From Lutraria lutraria (Eukaryota; Mollusca; Bivalvia; Venerida; Mactridae), in NCBI GenBank assembly GCA_964023205.1, contig OZ026845.1, positions 1,498,001 through 1,562,000 on the forward strand: a stretch of DNA of 64,000 nucleotides, read 5' to 3'. The notes beneath the pieces were generated by a model that was given only the letters and a program-made list of their open reading frames with translations, was not told the DNA's origin and searched no databases. The position numbers were made by a program, and so were the translations under genes. Below, in pieces: positions 49,198 to 61,100 of this stretch. Positions within the stretch are counted from its first letter, which is position 1, and each line of letters begins with the position of its first letter.

Positions 49198-49203
49198 TTT
49201 ATT
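49198..49203 (-). terminator. Possible poly(A) signal of gene 2
   Basis: TTTATT on the plus strand is AATAAA on the minus strand. It coincides with the left edge of the CpG-poor domain, which is why it is preferred over other AATAAA matches. If right, the 3' UTR of gene 2 is about 5.9 kb; weak evidence. Confidence 0.25.
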
Positions 49204-49663
49204 GCACAAGAGTCCGAGGCTCAATACACAATATTATTGAAAAGACATATAACACATTCTTATAATTTTTGCTTTTCAAGGGAGACAACTGCACAGGAAA
49301 ATGCAAAATCTGTATTGATTACCTCCCTTTACTTTCATTAAAGCAAATTGTAAAAAACAGGACTGATGCCAGTATGCTGATAGGCATAATGCAACCATTT
49401 TATAGTTGACTTAACATTAACCTGATAAGGCTTTAAAAATGTTTATTTTTGGTTACCCTTTTTCATTATCTGCATGCTTTCAAAATAAATGATTTTAAAA
49501 ATGTTGCTATGTATACCTTCCCTATTTTCAATGAGCATTAATTTTATTTATAAGCCTAAGGAGTGAACAACAGGAAACAATCACCTAACAACAAGCTTAT
49601 TTATGGCAATTTAATCCGTCTATGTAAGTATTTGTATCATACTTAAGTTTACATCTAAGAAAA

Positions 49664-50160
49664 AGGGAGGTTTTCAAGTGGTAATGTGCCGGACTGGTGA
49701 ACGAAAGGTCCTTGGTTCTTTCTCAGCTCCATCTTTCGATTCTTCAAGGACACTTTCAGAGTCCCCATCCCAACTACCGAGCCAAGTACTGGGTCTAGAA
49801 AATCACAGGATAAAGGTGCTTACTTTTTTGTGTTATCCTTGTATTTTAACATTTTTGACATGGTTTAAATTTTTTACTGATATTATTTACCTTTAATAAT
49901 TTTACAGTCTCAATTTGTATATTCAGTAATATTTTTTGTTTGTTTGAACACTGTAACTTTATATGCCCATTTTGTGTAATATATTTCCTAGGTACCATGT
50001 TTTAGAAATAGTTAAAATATGAATAATAATAAATACACCAAACACGATAAAGAACCAGAATAAAATAAGAGTATGTAGGTTCTCCTGTATTGTATATGTC
50101 TGAGGCGACTCTGAAATGACCATAGCTGTCAAAATGGCCGTTTAACAACAGATAAATAAA
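49664..50160 (+). mobile_element. SINE family A interrupted by an insertion of about 210 bp
   Basis: The head and left body (GGTTTTCAAGTGGTAATG ... ACCGAGCCAAGTACTGGG ... AAAGGTGCT) end about 49820. The body resumes at 50034 (ACACCAAACACGATAAAG) through to the AACAACAGATAAATAAA tail. The AT-rich block between is absent from other copies. Confidence 0.72.
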
Positions 50161-50671
50161 ATAAGAAATGAGACGCGTATTTAACAAAGCAATTTAAACT
50201 ACATCAGACAAACTTAATCAAAATATCTCAAACTTCCAAATATATCTTGTTGGATGAAAACATAAGACAATGTTGTTGTTTTTCTACAACATATAATAAA
50301 AGCAACACCAACATATTGTTAAATTTCATGCATAAGCTAAATGACTTTCACCGACAATCTATGAATAGTTAGCAGATTTATAAATTGAATATTTTCAACC
50401 ATGCATTATTTACTCTTGAAATGAAATTTTTCATTGCATTGAAAGTACTTTTTTACAACTAATGGAACTGGAATGTTTCTGACATGTTGTTTAAATTCCA
50501 CATGCAAATTAACTGCCTTCTAGCATAGAATTCTGCTGAATTACACAAGAAGATGATACACTGTCCTGAATTCAAAATAAACAGGTCAAGTTTCATTTTT
50601 TAGTGTCAGCAAGTTTTAACACTCTTTTAACAATACAATTTAAAATACAACAGATGATTCACCTAACAAGT

Positions 50672-50868
50672 TACCCTGGACTGTATTCTAACCAGTACTA
50701 ACTTACCCTACCAAGGAGCAGGTAACTCCTCCATGTATGCTGGAATATCAACATTTTTATCAAATTTTCAAAGAAGGGTATGACCTACTGGAACATGGAT
50801 TTGAACCAAGATCTTCAAGTTACAAGTTGAGCTTACTAACAATGGACCACAACCGCCGCCTTTGTTTC
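50672..50868 (-). mobile_element. SINE family D, minus strand
   Basis: Reverse complement of 19199-19440: AACCAGTACTAACTTACC, CTCCATGTATGCTGGA and B-box complement GGATTTGAACC. Confidence 0.7.
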
Positions 50869-51689
50869 ATGGAAAAAAAGAACAAAAGAAACAAGTATTT
50901 TACAAAATACGTTTTATTACCAACATACAAATATAGTCTACAGTATATTATATAAAATGATATGACAATAAATGATCAGTTTAAATGCAATATAAAACAA
51001 CAGCTAGATATAAGCAGAAATAAATGTTATAAACCACAGGGAGTGGTGGAGGCCAGAGGCAACTTCAGACTGCGGAAAATTCCTGATAGTTTGGATTCAT
51101 CCAACCAAGAAAATGGATTTGGCTTGAAAAAAATGTCTTAAAGAATTACTGGGTACTCAACCCCTGAGAAAATAATAAGCCAATTATGTTTTTAGCCATT
51201 GAAAATTATTATTTTTTATCCCCTGTGTAAACTCTGCCATTAATTCCTCTCCAGCCCCTGTGGTATGTAACATTTCATAAATGCATAAAATGCCATTATA
51301 TCTATCCCGAAAGCTATACTTTAAAGTATATCTTATAAATTTTAACTATAAGTCTATGAAGAAGTATTTTCTATCGGTTTTAAAATATGAATAATATATC
51401 AATATTTAATGTCAAACTTTAACAATTTATTACTTTTAGCGTGATACATCCATCCACTTTAAATGTGTAAATTATTCTAACACATATTAAAGCTGCTCTT
51501 CATATCAATAATTATATTTTATATGACAAAACACTTGTAATAAAACTGGGAAATGAAATTATATTGAATGCTAGTATATTTATAATGGTTTTAAAAACAC
51601 AAGTTTGATATTACATGAGAATTCAAGTCTGTTTTATTTTATAACATTAAGTGACAAAATAAATAAGAAGTTTATCATTCATATTACAA
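50869..51689. other. CpG-poor interval, nothing recognised
   Basis: AT-rich and unusually low in CpG; no coding frame. Confidence 0.35.
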
Positions 51690-51874
51690 TACAGTCAAAC
51701 CTGTGTTAGCAGCCACCTCCAAATAAAGGCCATCTTGTGAATAACTTAGGACATTCTTTTATATATGGCCATTGAATATTTTGATCAAAATGACCTTCAA
51801 ATAAAGGTCACCTGCCAATAATGGTCACATTTTGCCTCTCTCAATGCTGGCCTTTGTTCACAGGTTTGACTGTA
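51690..51874. mobile_element. MITE family 2
   Basis: TACAGTCAAACCTGTG and CACAGGTTTGACTGTA, perfect 16-bp TIRs with TA at each end. Confidence 0.9.
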
Positions 51875-54413
51875 CATTCATTGAAGAATCAATAAAAATC
51901 AGTTCAACATTCTAATTTTACACCATTTTTAATCAAGGACGTGTAGAATATGAAATACAAGTTTACAAGCTCATTAAAAAAAACTTGCATTTTAATGCTG
52001 ATAAGTATACATCAATCTTTTTTGTGTCCAATACCTGTGGGATTACTTAGCACAGTTCTATGGCATTTATTTATAAACCGTAAAATTTAAAACTGTTAAT
52101 CACTAAAAATCACCATGATACAACTAAAGGTAAAAAGGAATTCTTAAAAGTTTGTCCTTAAACCAGCATCTTTTTCTAACAATGACCAATTTGTCATTAG
52201 AACTGTTCTTGATTTAACACAAGTGGCTTTCTATAAACCAATAAATTTCATAAATTACATTACCATAAAAAAATATTTTAATTCTTCACACTTTAAAATC
52301 CTCAATGCTGTATCTTCATGGATGTATTTTACATAAAAAATTAATTCATTTATCTGACTCAGGTTTGTATGAAAAACAACATAATGGCTTATTCAAAGAC
52401 AGAACTTTACAACAAAAATATTGATCACATAGTCACATTAATATAAAAAAAAATAAAAAAACACTAATAATAATATTATTTGTGTTACAAAACTAAACAG
52501 CAAAGGTTAGATAAAATCAAATAAAAATGGTTAGTTATTAGGTATTAAACTCTATGGCAAGAATCAGTGTAACTTCATGTTTTTGTTTTGTAAAAAACGA
52601 CACATTTTGCTTTAAAACTTGTGAAAACAGTCTAAAATCACACTGAATGATTTGATACTTAAAATATCCAATATCACTTTGATTCAGATGAACAAATAAA
52701 TACACCATTAACAAAATATTATCATAAACGACAAGAAAAACTTTGGATTATACTAAAGCCATGCAACTTTATTGACACATCAATACATGTGGAATGGTAG
52801 TTTTAGCACATACACAGAACATATTAAATAATTTAAAATAAAAAAATTAGGCCAAGGAAAAAAAAACAAATTATGTGCTATATTCATGAACAATAACTTG
52901 TTATATAACTAGGTCACACAAGAACTAATGATTGTTTTTGTAAAGATATTTTCTATCTAAGCACCTAGTCATTTAATTTCATTTTCAAGGCATGAATATC
53001 AAACTTGTTTGTTTATTTGGGTTTAACGCCATTTTTCAACAATTTTCAGTTATATACAGTCATCTGTTCACTATACCAGCTTTCATGGTATAAATATCAG
53101 AGCTCATATTAAATACCTGGAAAAAAATATTTGACAATAGAAACACATCACTAAATGGCCGGCCTTAAAATTAGATCACAGATATGCTCATGTTTCAATG
53201 TAAAAGTAAATAAATTAAAAGAAACATAGAAAATAAATAATAAACATATTTGTACAAAGATGAATTCTTTACATCGACTGTACACATTGACTCAACTGTT
53301 TATATTATAATCATACACCCGTGAAGAAGTCAAAGTTTTTTAAGGCAAAAAAATAAAAAAATGATTTAATGTCGTTAGTTTTACAGACAAGCAATGGTAT
53401 ATTTCGCTTTTTTTACTGTACAACAGCTAGGTTTATCTGGAGACTTTTCCAGTTGATGCAGACTCCATACCTAGACAGAACAACAGACATTCAGTAATCT
53501 GGACATCTTATCAGCTTTATAAGCCGTATGTGGACATATTATTTGGTACATTCTGATTGGCTGAGAATGGCACAGGAACATTAATTAATTTCACAGCAGT
53601 AGATGCCTGGTCACTTTCATCATTATTTAAAAAATAGGGTTTAAAATATTCTCCATCACTCAAATTTGATTCTTCTTTTTCACAGTCCAGGCTAATTACA
53701 GTTCTTGACAAAACCAATGATTTTACCATCAGGGTATCAAAAAAATGCACAAAAGTGATTACATATTTAGATAATGGTAGATATGCAATAATATATTGTC
53801 TGATTATACAAAATATATTATGTCAAACAAAAATAGGCTTTATGTAATACATATCAGGACGGAAGAAAATATTTCACATGGCCGAAAAGTCATCCAGTAA
53901 GTTACTGGCCATCTGTGGGTAGCTGTCACTCAGTCAATCATTTATTGACATGATAGAACAGATCAACTTCTAAATAAAGGTCAACTGTGTGTAAAGGTCA
54001 AATTTCTTCTGTCCCTTCGATGACCTTTGTTTCTCAACTTTGATTTTAACTATAACCTAAGATCAGATATCTAAAAATACATTTTTTCAGTGATTAGACA
54101 GTGAAACTGCTATACATCTAAATGTTGCATACAAATAATTCTAGCATATGTAAGCTAACTTGATACAAAAAAACCCTGTTTTTTTACACATATCATACCT
54201 ACCTTAATAAAAATATATTGCTTATTGGGTATATAATTTTCAACTGGATATTGGAAAAAATATGGTTGAAAAATTTGGATACAAACTAATTATAGGCCTA
54301 AAATTATGATAAAATATCAATAATAGTTAAATAACAGAGCTACATGTTACAATGAGATGACTAATTACACATTTAGTCAATATAGTGAACTATTGTACAG
54401 AATGACACACAAA
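51875..54413. other. CpG-poor interval with SINE D 3' fragment and MITE 2 fragment
   Basis: No gene. 53011-53060 is the reverse complement of the SINE D 3' end (TTTGGGTTTAACGCC). 53960-54046 looks like a worn MITE family 2 (AATAAAGGTCAACTGTG). The 77-codon minus frame at 53517-53750 has no supporting splice context. Confidence 0.45.
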
Positions 54414-54580
54414 TATGCTAATTCAAATGGAAATATGCAAATTTCAATGGAAATATGCACATTTAAATGAAAATATGCAAACTCAGCTGGAAATATGTAA
54501 ATTCTACAGGAAATATGCAAATTCAAATAGGATTATGCTGACTTAAATGATAATAGGCAAATTCAAATGGAAATATGCAT
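54414..54580 (+). repeat. Degenerate tandem repeat, about 19-bp unit, with ATGCAAAT octamers
   Basis: About nine units of GGAAATATGCAAATTCAAAT. At least two units contain the perfect POU-factor octamer ATGCAAAT; others are one base off. Confidence 0.85.
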
Positions 54581-55127
54581 AAAACATTCCGAACATTCAG
54601 ATTTATGTACTTTAATGATTTTCAAATAGGATTGTCAATGATTGTCTTCAGAATGTTTCCCAATTCAAAAACCAACTAATTTGATGGTGAAACTAAACAT
54701 AAAGACTGAATTTTTTCTGATACTGAGTCATTTTTTTACATTGAAAACTCAATTTATGAAGCACAAAACAACTGTCAATGTCATTCACATTATCAAAATT
54801 AATTTGAATAAAACATGACAGACATTTTCCAGGATATGACAAATATAAGTCTGCTTACCAGCAAATTTGATGCAAATAAGCATACCATAATTTCCTGATC
54901 TGATAATTACTTTTTTTCATGAATCTGCTCGAGGGTGTAATTTTTTTTTTTATATCACACATTAGAGTAACAGTGTACAGAACATATTGTTAGTCAGTCA
55001 GTCACAGTGAATGTCTTTAAACACATAAAACACAGTCACTCATATCAGCCATTATAAGAATTTAATACTGTAGTTTGAGGTTTTTATATAAAAGGGCGGG
55101 GTAGGAGGGCGGGGTCATTGATCACAG
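54581..55127. other. Immediate 3' flank of gene 2, probably 3' UTR
   Basis: Sequence just downstream (minus strand) of the stop at 55128. No repeat family recognised; no single convincing poly(A) site close by. Confidence 0.4.
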
Positions 55128-55197
55128 CTATCTTTGTCCTGCCTTTAGTCGTGTATTTTGTCTACTTGATTTGTGCGGAGTAACAAACTGTCCAGAT
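55128..55197 (-). CDS. Gene 2 last coding exon
   Basis: Acceptor TTTTCAG. It completes Arg and encodes SGQFVTPHKSSRQNTRL, KAGQR and TAG (55128-55130). A basic, probably disordered end. The last intron is about 2.2 kb. Confidence 0.85.
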
Positions 55198-58100
55198 CTG
55201 AAAAAGAAAATATAAAATTAATATAAAAAAATGAAACATTTTTTTAACACTAGAGATAAAAAATTTGGATGGCAAAGAATATTTTTTTGATTGATCTTAT
55301 ATTCAAATCCAAAATTGGTACTTGAATAGTTGAAAAGAAAGGTTAAAATATAAGAAGTTTAGATCTAACAACCATATTTGGATATTACTAGTATATAAAT
55401 CAGACTTTCTTGCACATCTTCTTACATGCAAAATAAATCTGCTGCATGTACATGTAACGGCAAAACTGTCTTGACATCTAAGCACTAAAGCCACCTTAAA
55501 AAGATTTAGTCTGCAGCTACAGGATCCTTATGTTTAAAAGATTGGTAGGAATTTTTGAAAGATGAAAACAAATCTTTGTTTTGTAAAAATCATTATGAAT
55601 TATTTAATTGGGGCGATTTTATATTAATCGGTGACACAACAGTTTTTTTTAAGTATGGCCTAAATGTAAATCTCTACCTGTAAAAATACATAATATTGAC
55701 GTTTTACTGTTTGAATAAAAACTGTACAACCAAAAAGTAACACCAACTGAATTTACAATGTACACATATAGCCGGAACCTTTCTATGTTTTATTGGTGAC
55801 ACCAGTGAATGGCATTTGTTTCTTATGAATATGCAATTTTTGTTGGTACATGGAGGGTACACTAAAAGTGCTACATATCAGTAATATAAAGTACTTGTAC
55901 TAGAATGAAGAACCAAAGATGTGAAGATGAATATTAGGGTACTCTAGTCTACATATTTTGTTAGTAATCAACCTTTACCATAATTTAATTTCATGCAATT
56001 TAATCCTATGTAATATTATTAATTAAGTTCTGTTAAGATGACTAACAAGTGTATAATAAACTATATGGTACATGAATGGATATAAATAAGTCACTCTGTG
56101 ACAACATCTAAAGTTAGAGGTGGTACAATGGTATAATCAACATCATTTTTAACAACACCCTGAATAATAAACAAGATGATGAACATTTGGCGGCTGCTGC
56201 TGATGATGATGACGATGATGCAAATGATGAGATTGAATCATTGTAAAATATTTACTTGAAATAATATTTTAATATATTTTGTTAAGAGAATTATCAATGA
56301 AAATATATAACTTTAAAGCAAACAATAAAATGAATGCTTTAAAAATAACTCATAATTATCCATAAAAATTGTCTATACTGGACTAACTACAATTCATGCA
56401 ATTTATTTCTGAAAGCCTTTGAAATTAGGAAAAAAAATTCACCAATAAAAAGGTTTTTAGTCTTAACCAGAATTTGATTATTGCAGCATTTCTTGCACAA
56501 CTTATTTAAGGATCAAACAATGACAAAAAGATATGTTTATATATTTTCCTACGACCCAATTTTATCGTGCAGTTACAAACATATATGAACACATAACTAG
56601 AACAATGAACTAATGAACTGATGTTAAAGAACAATACATGCATATAATATATAGAGATTATACCTTATCTTAAATGTAAGTTATACTCAAAGCTGAAAGT
56701 TTCAAGTTGAGTCAAAATTACTCATGAAAGAAAGCAAATACAATAAAAGGAAAAAGCTGTAAATTCTGTGACTAAAGATATGAATTCCACTCATGTCTAA
56801 TAAAAAACGTGTTGGAATTTTTTTTGGACAAAATATTAAATTTTCCAACTTTATTAAACTTTCAAAGAATTTTGAGCAGTCACATAAATTGAGTATCAAT
56901 GTAACTTAAGTACAAAGTCCACTCATAGCATTTATCTTGTAGATCTATTAAACATTTCTGAAGTTATACATTTATTTTTCAAATAATAAATTTGATTGTG
57001 AAGTGTTCCATAGAAAACATACTTAATCTAAATGTATATATTCTGTAGAGAACATTAAAGTATTTATTCAAACAATATCATTATTCATGATTGTCTAAAA
57101 CTACAGTGCAACTCACAAGTAATAACAAACTTTCATCAGGGTTCTACCCGCCCCACCCTAATTTGGTGCCAATTCTAAATTCTCTGACAGGAAAACTATT
57201 CCATTTCAGTGACTAAGATATTTCAGAAAATGAATAGATATGAGTTTTATCAGAAATACACCTAAGACTAGGATGTAGCACTGTGATATAAAAAAACTAA
57301 ATATTGTTCATAGGAAGCAGTAAATAAATACTTATATAAAGATAGAAAGTTTATTAATATAGTTACCTATCTCCCTTCTTTGATGACGATAATCTTGATC
57401 TATTCTTTGTTGAGTTAAATGATATTTCTGAATCCTCTCTGTAAAAATACAGAAATACTCTTATTATCATTACATAAGTAATATTCTATGTTTTAAAAAC
57501 CAGTCATGATTTGGAGGTTTATCTAAGAATGCTGCCTTCCCATTGGTTTATTAAAGACTGAATTTGAAAATGAGCCAATCACATGCATGATATAAATATG
57601 ACATACCTCATTGGTCTAAACTCTCCCTGTGTAAAGTCAAGTTCTGATGGACCCTCACTTATCATTCTGTCACCATTATGAAATCTCTCCTTAGCTGGTG
57701 GAGCAAATTCAAACTATAAAACAACATAAAGCAACAGTAGATATAAAACTTTAGTGTTGATTTAACCACTACACACCAATTTCAGTTTATAATAAAGTAA
57801 CACATATGATAACCATCAGATCTAGCAATTAACAAAACAGTTAGCAATAATATACAAACATTGTACTTAATTTCATTTAATTATTAACATTTGATCTAAT
57901 CAACTCAACATCCTTTATACCTTGACCAAAGACATCATTAAAGAATCAAACTAGGGCAATTTCAACATTAAGACAGTTTTTTTAAAAAGTTGATACAATA
58001 TCAGTATTATCAAATTTCAGACACAGAATATTTTTTTCTTTGTAAAAATTTGAACTCAAATACCCAGATCCCCCCCCCCCCCTTAATAAAAAATTCACAG

Positions 58101-61100
58101 ATTGCTTTACCAAAAAGAAGAGTACTAGATTCCACAATGTACCTGCTCATGTTCCCGCCTCACAGCATCACTGAGTTCTTGTTTCAGCAGGGTAACATGT
58201 CTTCTACTATTTTCCATTTCATCTTCCATTCCCTTTACACGACTCACTAGATAATGTTGTGAATCCACGAATGCACCAACTAAATTCTTTAAACATAATG
58301 TTCAATTTTAAATAATGATCCAATCATTACAGCATTGCAATATCATGTGAAGAATATTGAAGAAAGAAAGGTAAGGTCCTCATTTACATATACAGAAGAC
58401 ACCCTGAAAACGGACACCTTCTGGACTTGGCCAAAAGTCTGGTTTCCTGAAAATTCAAGTTGTCAGAGAACCTTTGATATATTCTGTAAAGTTATGGGAT
58501 TGATAACCAGTAAAAACTCATAACTACTTAGGCCCTTATTACAAATAAATAACATCTCAATATTATAATATACAGGGTAACCATAGCTTACTTGGCATGC
58601 AATCAATTCTGGTCCAGCTTTACCAACATCTTTAGGTATAAAATCAGCATTCAGTAATTGTTTAGACAACGATACCTCGCCAGTACATTTCACACCAACT
58701 TCATGTTTCGTCTAAATAAAATATTAAATGAGTTAAATCAAAATGAATAACTAAATTAGAGCTAAGCAAATTATCTAAAAGCATGGGCATTTGATTGGCT
58801 GCTCCTGAACTTGTGCTTAAAATTTTTTTGAAAATGGCAAAATTGCATTCATAAATAAAATGGATCTGCAAGCTAATTTTGAAACTTGAAACCATGGATA
58901 AGAGGGTGAGTTACGAGAGGAGTTCATCAGACACTAGCCACTGATTGGCTGGAAATTAACCAATCACAAGACTGCAATATGATACTGATCACCTGACAGA
59001 TGTTAATACTGAAATCATGTCCTTTGTTTCCTTGATATTTAAACAATGGGCTTCTCCCATAAACTCCAATGAAACTTTAAAGGGACAATAACTCAAAGGA
59101 TTATCATTGTTTTTTTTAATCTCAAGCTAAATCATTTTCAAAGAAATCTGATTCACAAAGGTTCACAAAGTCATTTTGAGATGATCATTTTTGGACATTT
59201 TGGGTAAAAGTACTCAAATAGCAATTGGCCATTGTACAAAGTCCCATTTATTCAGTATTACTTTAACTCTTCAACATAATAAAATCCAATAATCAAAATA
59301 ATATTCTCTTAACTGAATTATTTTTGTAAGCCTAGTTTATAATATTGTGGCATATAATAATGTATCAAAGCAAAAGAAAAATGCTTCTTACCCTATTAAG
59401 AGCATTCTCCACAGATTTAACATAAGTTGTAAGAATTTCTTTATCTCTGTAATAACAATGAAAGATATCTAAGTTCAAAATGATTAATGCTGATTAAAAC
59501 AAGATTCATGCTGACATTATAAATGTAAGATCTTTTATTGTAACATGTAGTCAGGTATGTATACATATAAATATAAATGACGAATGATGATATTGAAAAT
59601 AACTCAATTTCTAATCAATAAATAGGCCACGGCCACAGCAGTTAGTGCACTGGATTTATAACCTGGTGATCCGGATGTGATACTTGGTCATGGCAGGTCA
59701 TAACCTTCCCTGAAAATGTGACAACAATGTTGATATTCCTCCACATGTGGAGAAGTTGCCAGTTCCTTGTGAAAGGAGAAGTTAGTACTAGTTAGAAAAT
59801 AGTCCAAGGAAACTGGTTAAGTGAATGGCCATCATACATAACTGAAAAATAGTTGAAAAAAGGTGTTAAACCCAAATAAATAATATTCCATAAATAGTTA
59901 ATTCTTACTTACTTTGCGACAGTTCTGAGAGCTTTCTCAGCATCCTGGAGATTATTGCGCAATGATTCCTTCTCTCCTTCCAGTGATGCCAACTGTTTGT
60001 TCACCTGTCGTACAGTCTGTTCCTTGCGTCTTAATTCTAATTTTGTCTCAGCTAACCCCTACAAACATCATTGATAAGTTTTAATCAATAAGAATATTCT
60101 ATAAACAGAGAAAAACAATGTAAACACCCACACATGTTTACCATTTAGCTTTTGTTATATTTGCAAGATTTCAAACAACAATGCAAAGCTTAAGTCTTTA
60201 GGAAGATGTAAACATCAATATTACAGTAGAACCCAGATTTTTTAATATCAGATCATCCAAAAATCAGGCATAACTTGAAGGGCCCCGTTTTTCACAGTTA
60301 TAATGAATTTAAACACATCTGGACTTCTGATACCATGGATTATACTAAACCATGGATTATTCAAAACAACATTTCGGACGTGTCCCAGTGATCAAGGTAC
60401 TACTGTAATCCCAAACAGGATCAGACTAAGTCCTTTTAAAATCTTGCTCTGATAGATTTACCTGTATAGCTTCAGATAAAGTCTGTTCTTTTTCCATTCC
60501 CTCTGATGAGAAGATATCCATTCTAGATGAGAGTTCCTCCAGTTGTCTCCCCTGTTCTAGTAATAAATTCTGAGCCTGTTCTTCTCTTTTTAAAGCATTA
60601 TTCAGTTCTACACAAACACTCTCAAACTTCTCCATAGGTACATATTTATTACCCTGTGAAAGAAACAAAATCTTAAAACTTATATCATTCCTAATAGAAA
60701 CATACCCCTGCATAAATTTATTTACAAGCTTATAAACACCTTACGTCCAATTTGTTGCAAGCTAATTAAGAAATTGTCACAAGTTTCTCAGAAATTGTCA
60801 ATAACAATATATCACTATTTCTTATACTAGTATAACATATCGCACAAAATATAATCCTCCCGACTAAGTTAAGAATGAAGTTGAGATTAGAGTTTGGAGG
60901 TAAATCTCAAGTATTATTATCCTGATCTCAAACCCAGAGTGCACTTACCTGTTGCGTTACGGCGACATCATTGCCTTCAGACACAAGCTCTTCTTTCTCG
61001 GGTCCGAGTCTCTCAACCTCTTCCTGTAATTGACCCACTTCCTGTAATAAAGTCCTTCTCTCCACCTCCACACTGTGTAATCTCTGAGTGAAATCTAAGA

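Noticed and set aside
58592..58711. Alternative splice of this exon at the internal GGTAAAGC with the acceptor at TTTAGTTGG
   Set aside because: Also keeps frame but removes a well-formed PELIACQ segment and uses a weaker donor; the TTTAAAG acceptor with the GTAAGC donor reads better.
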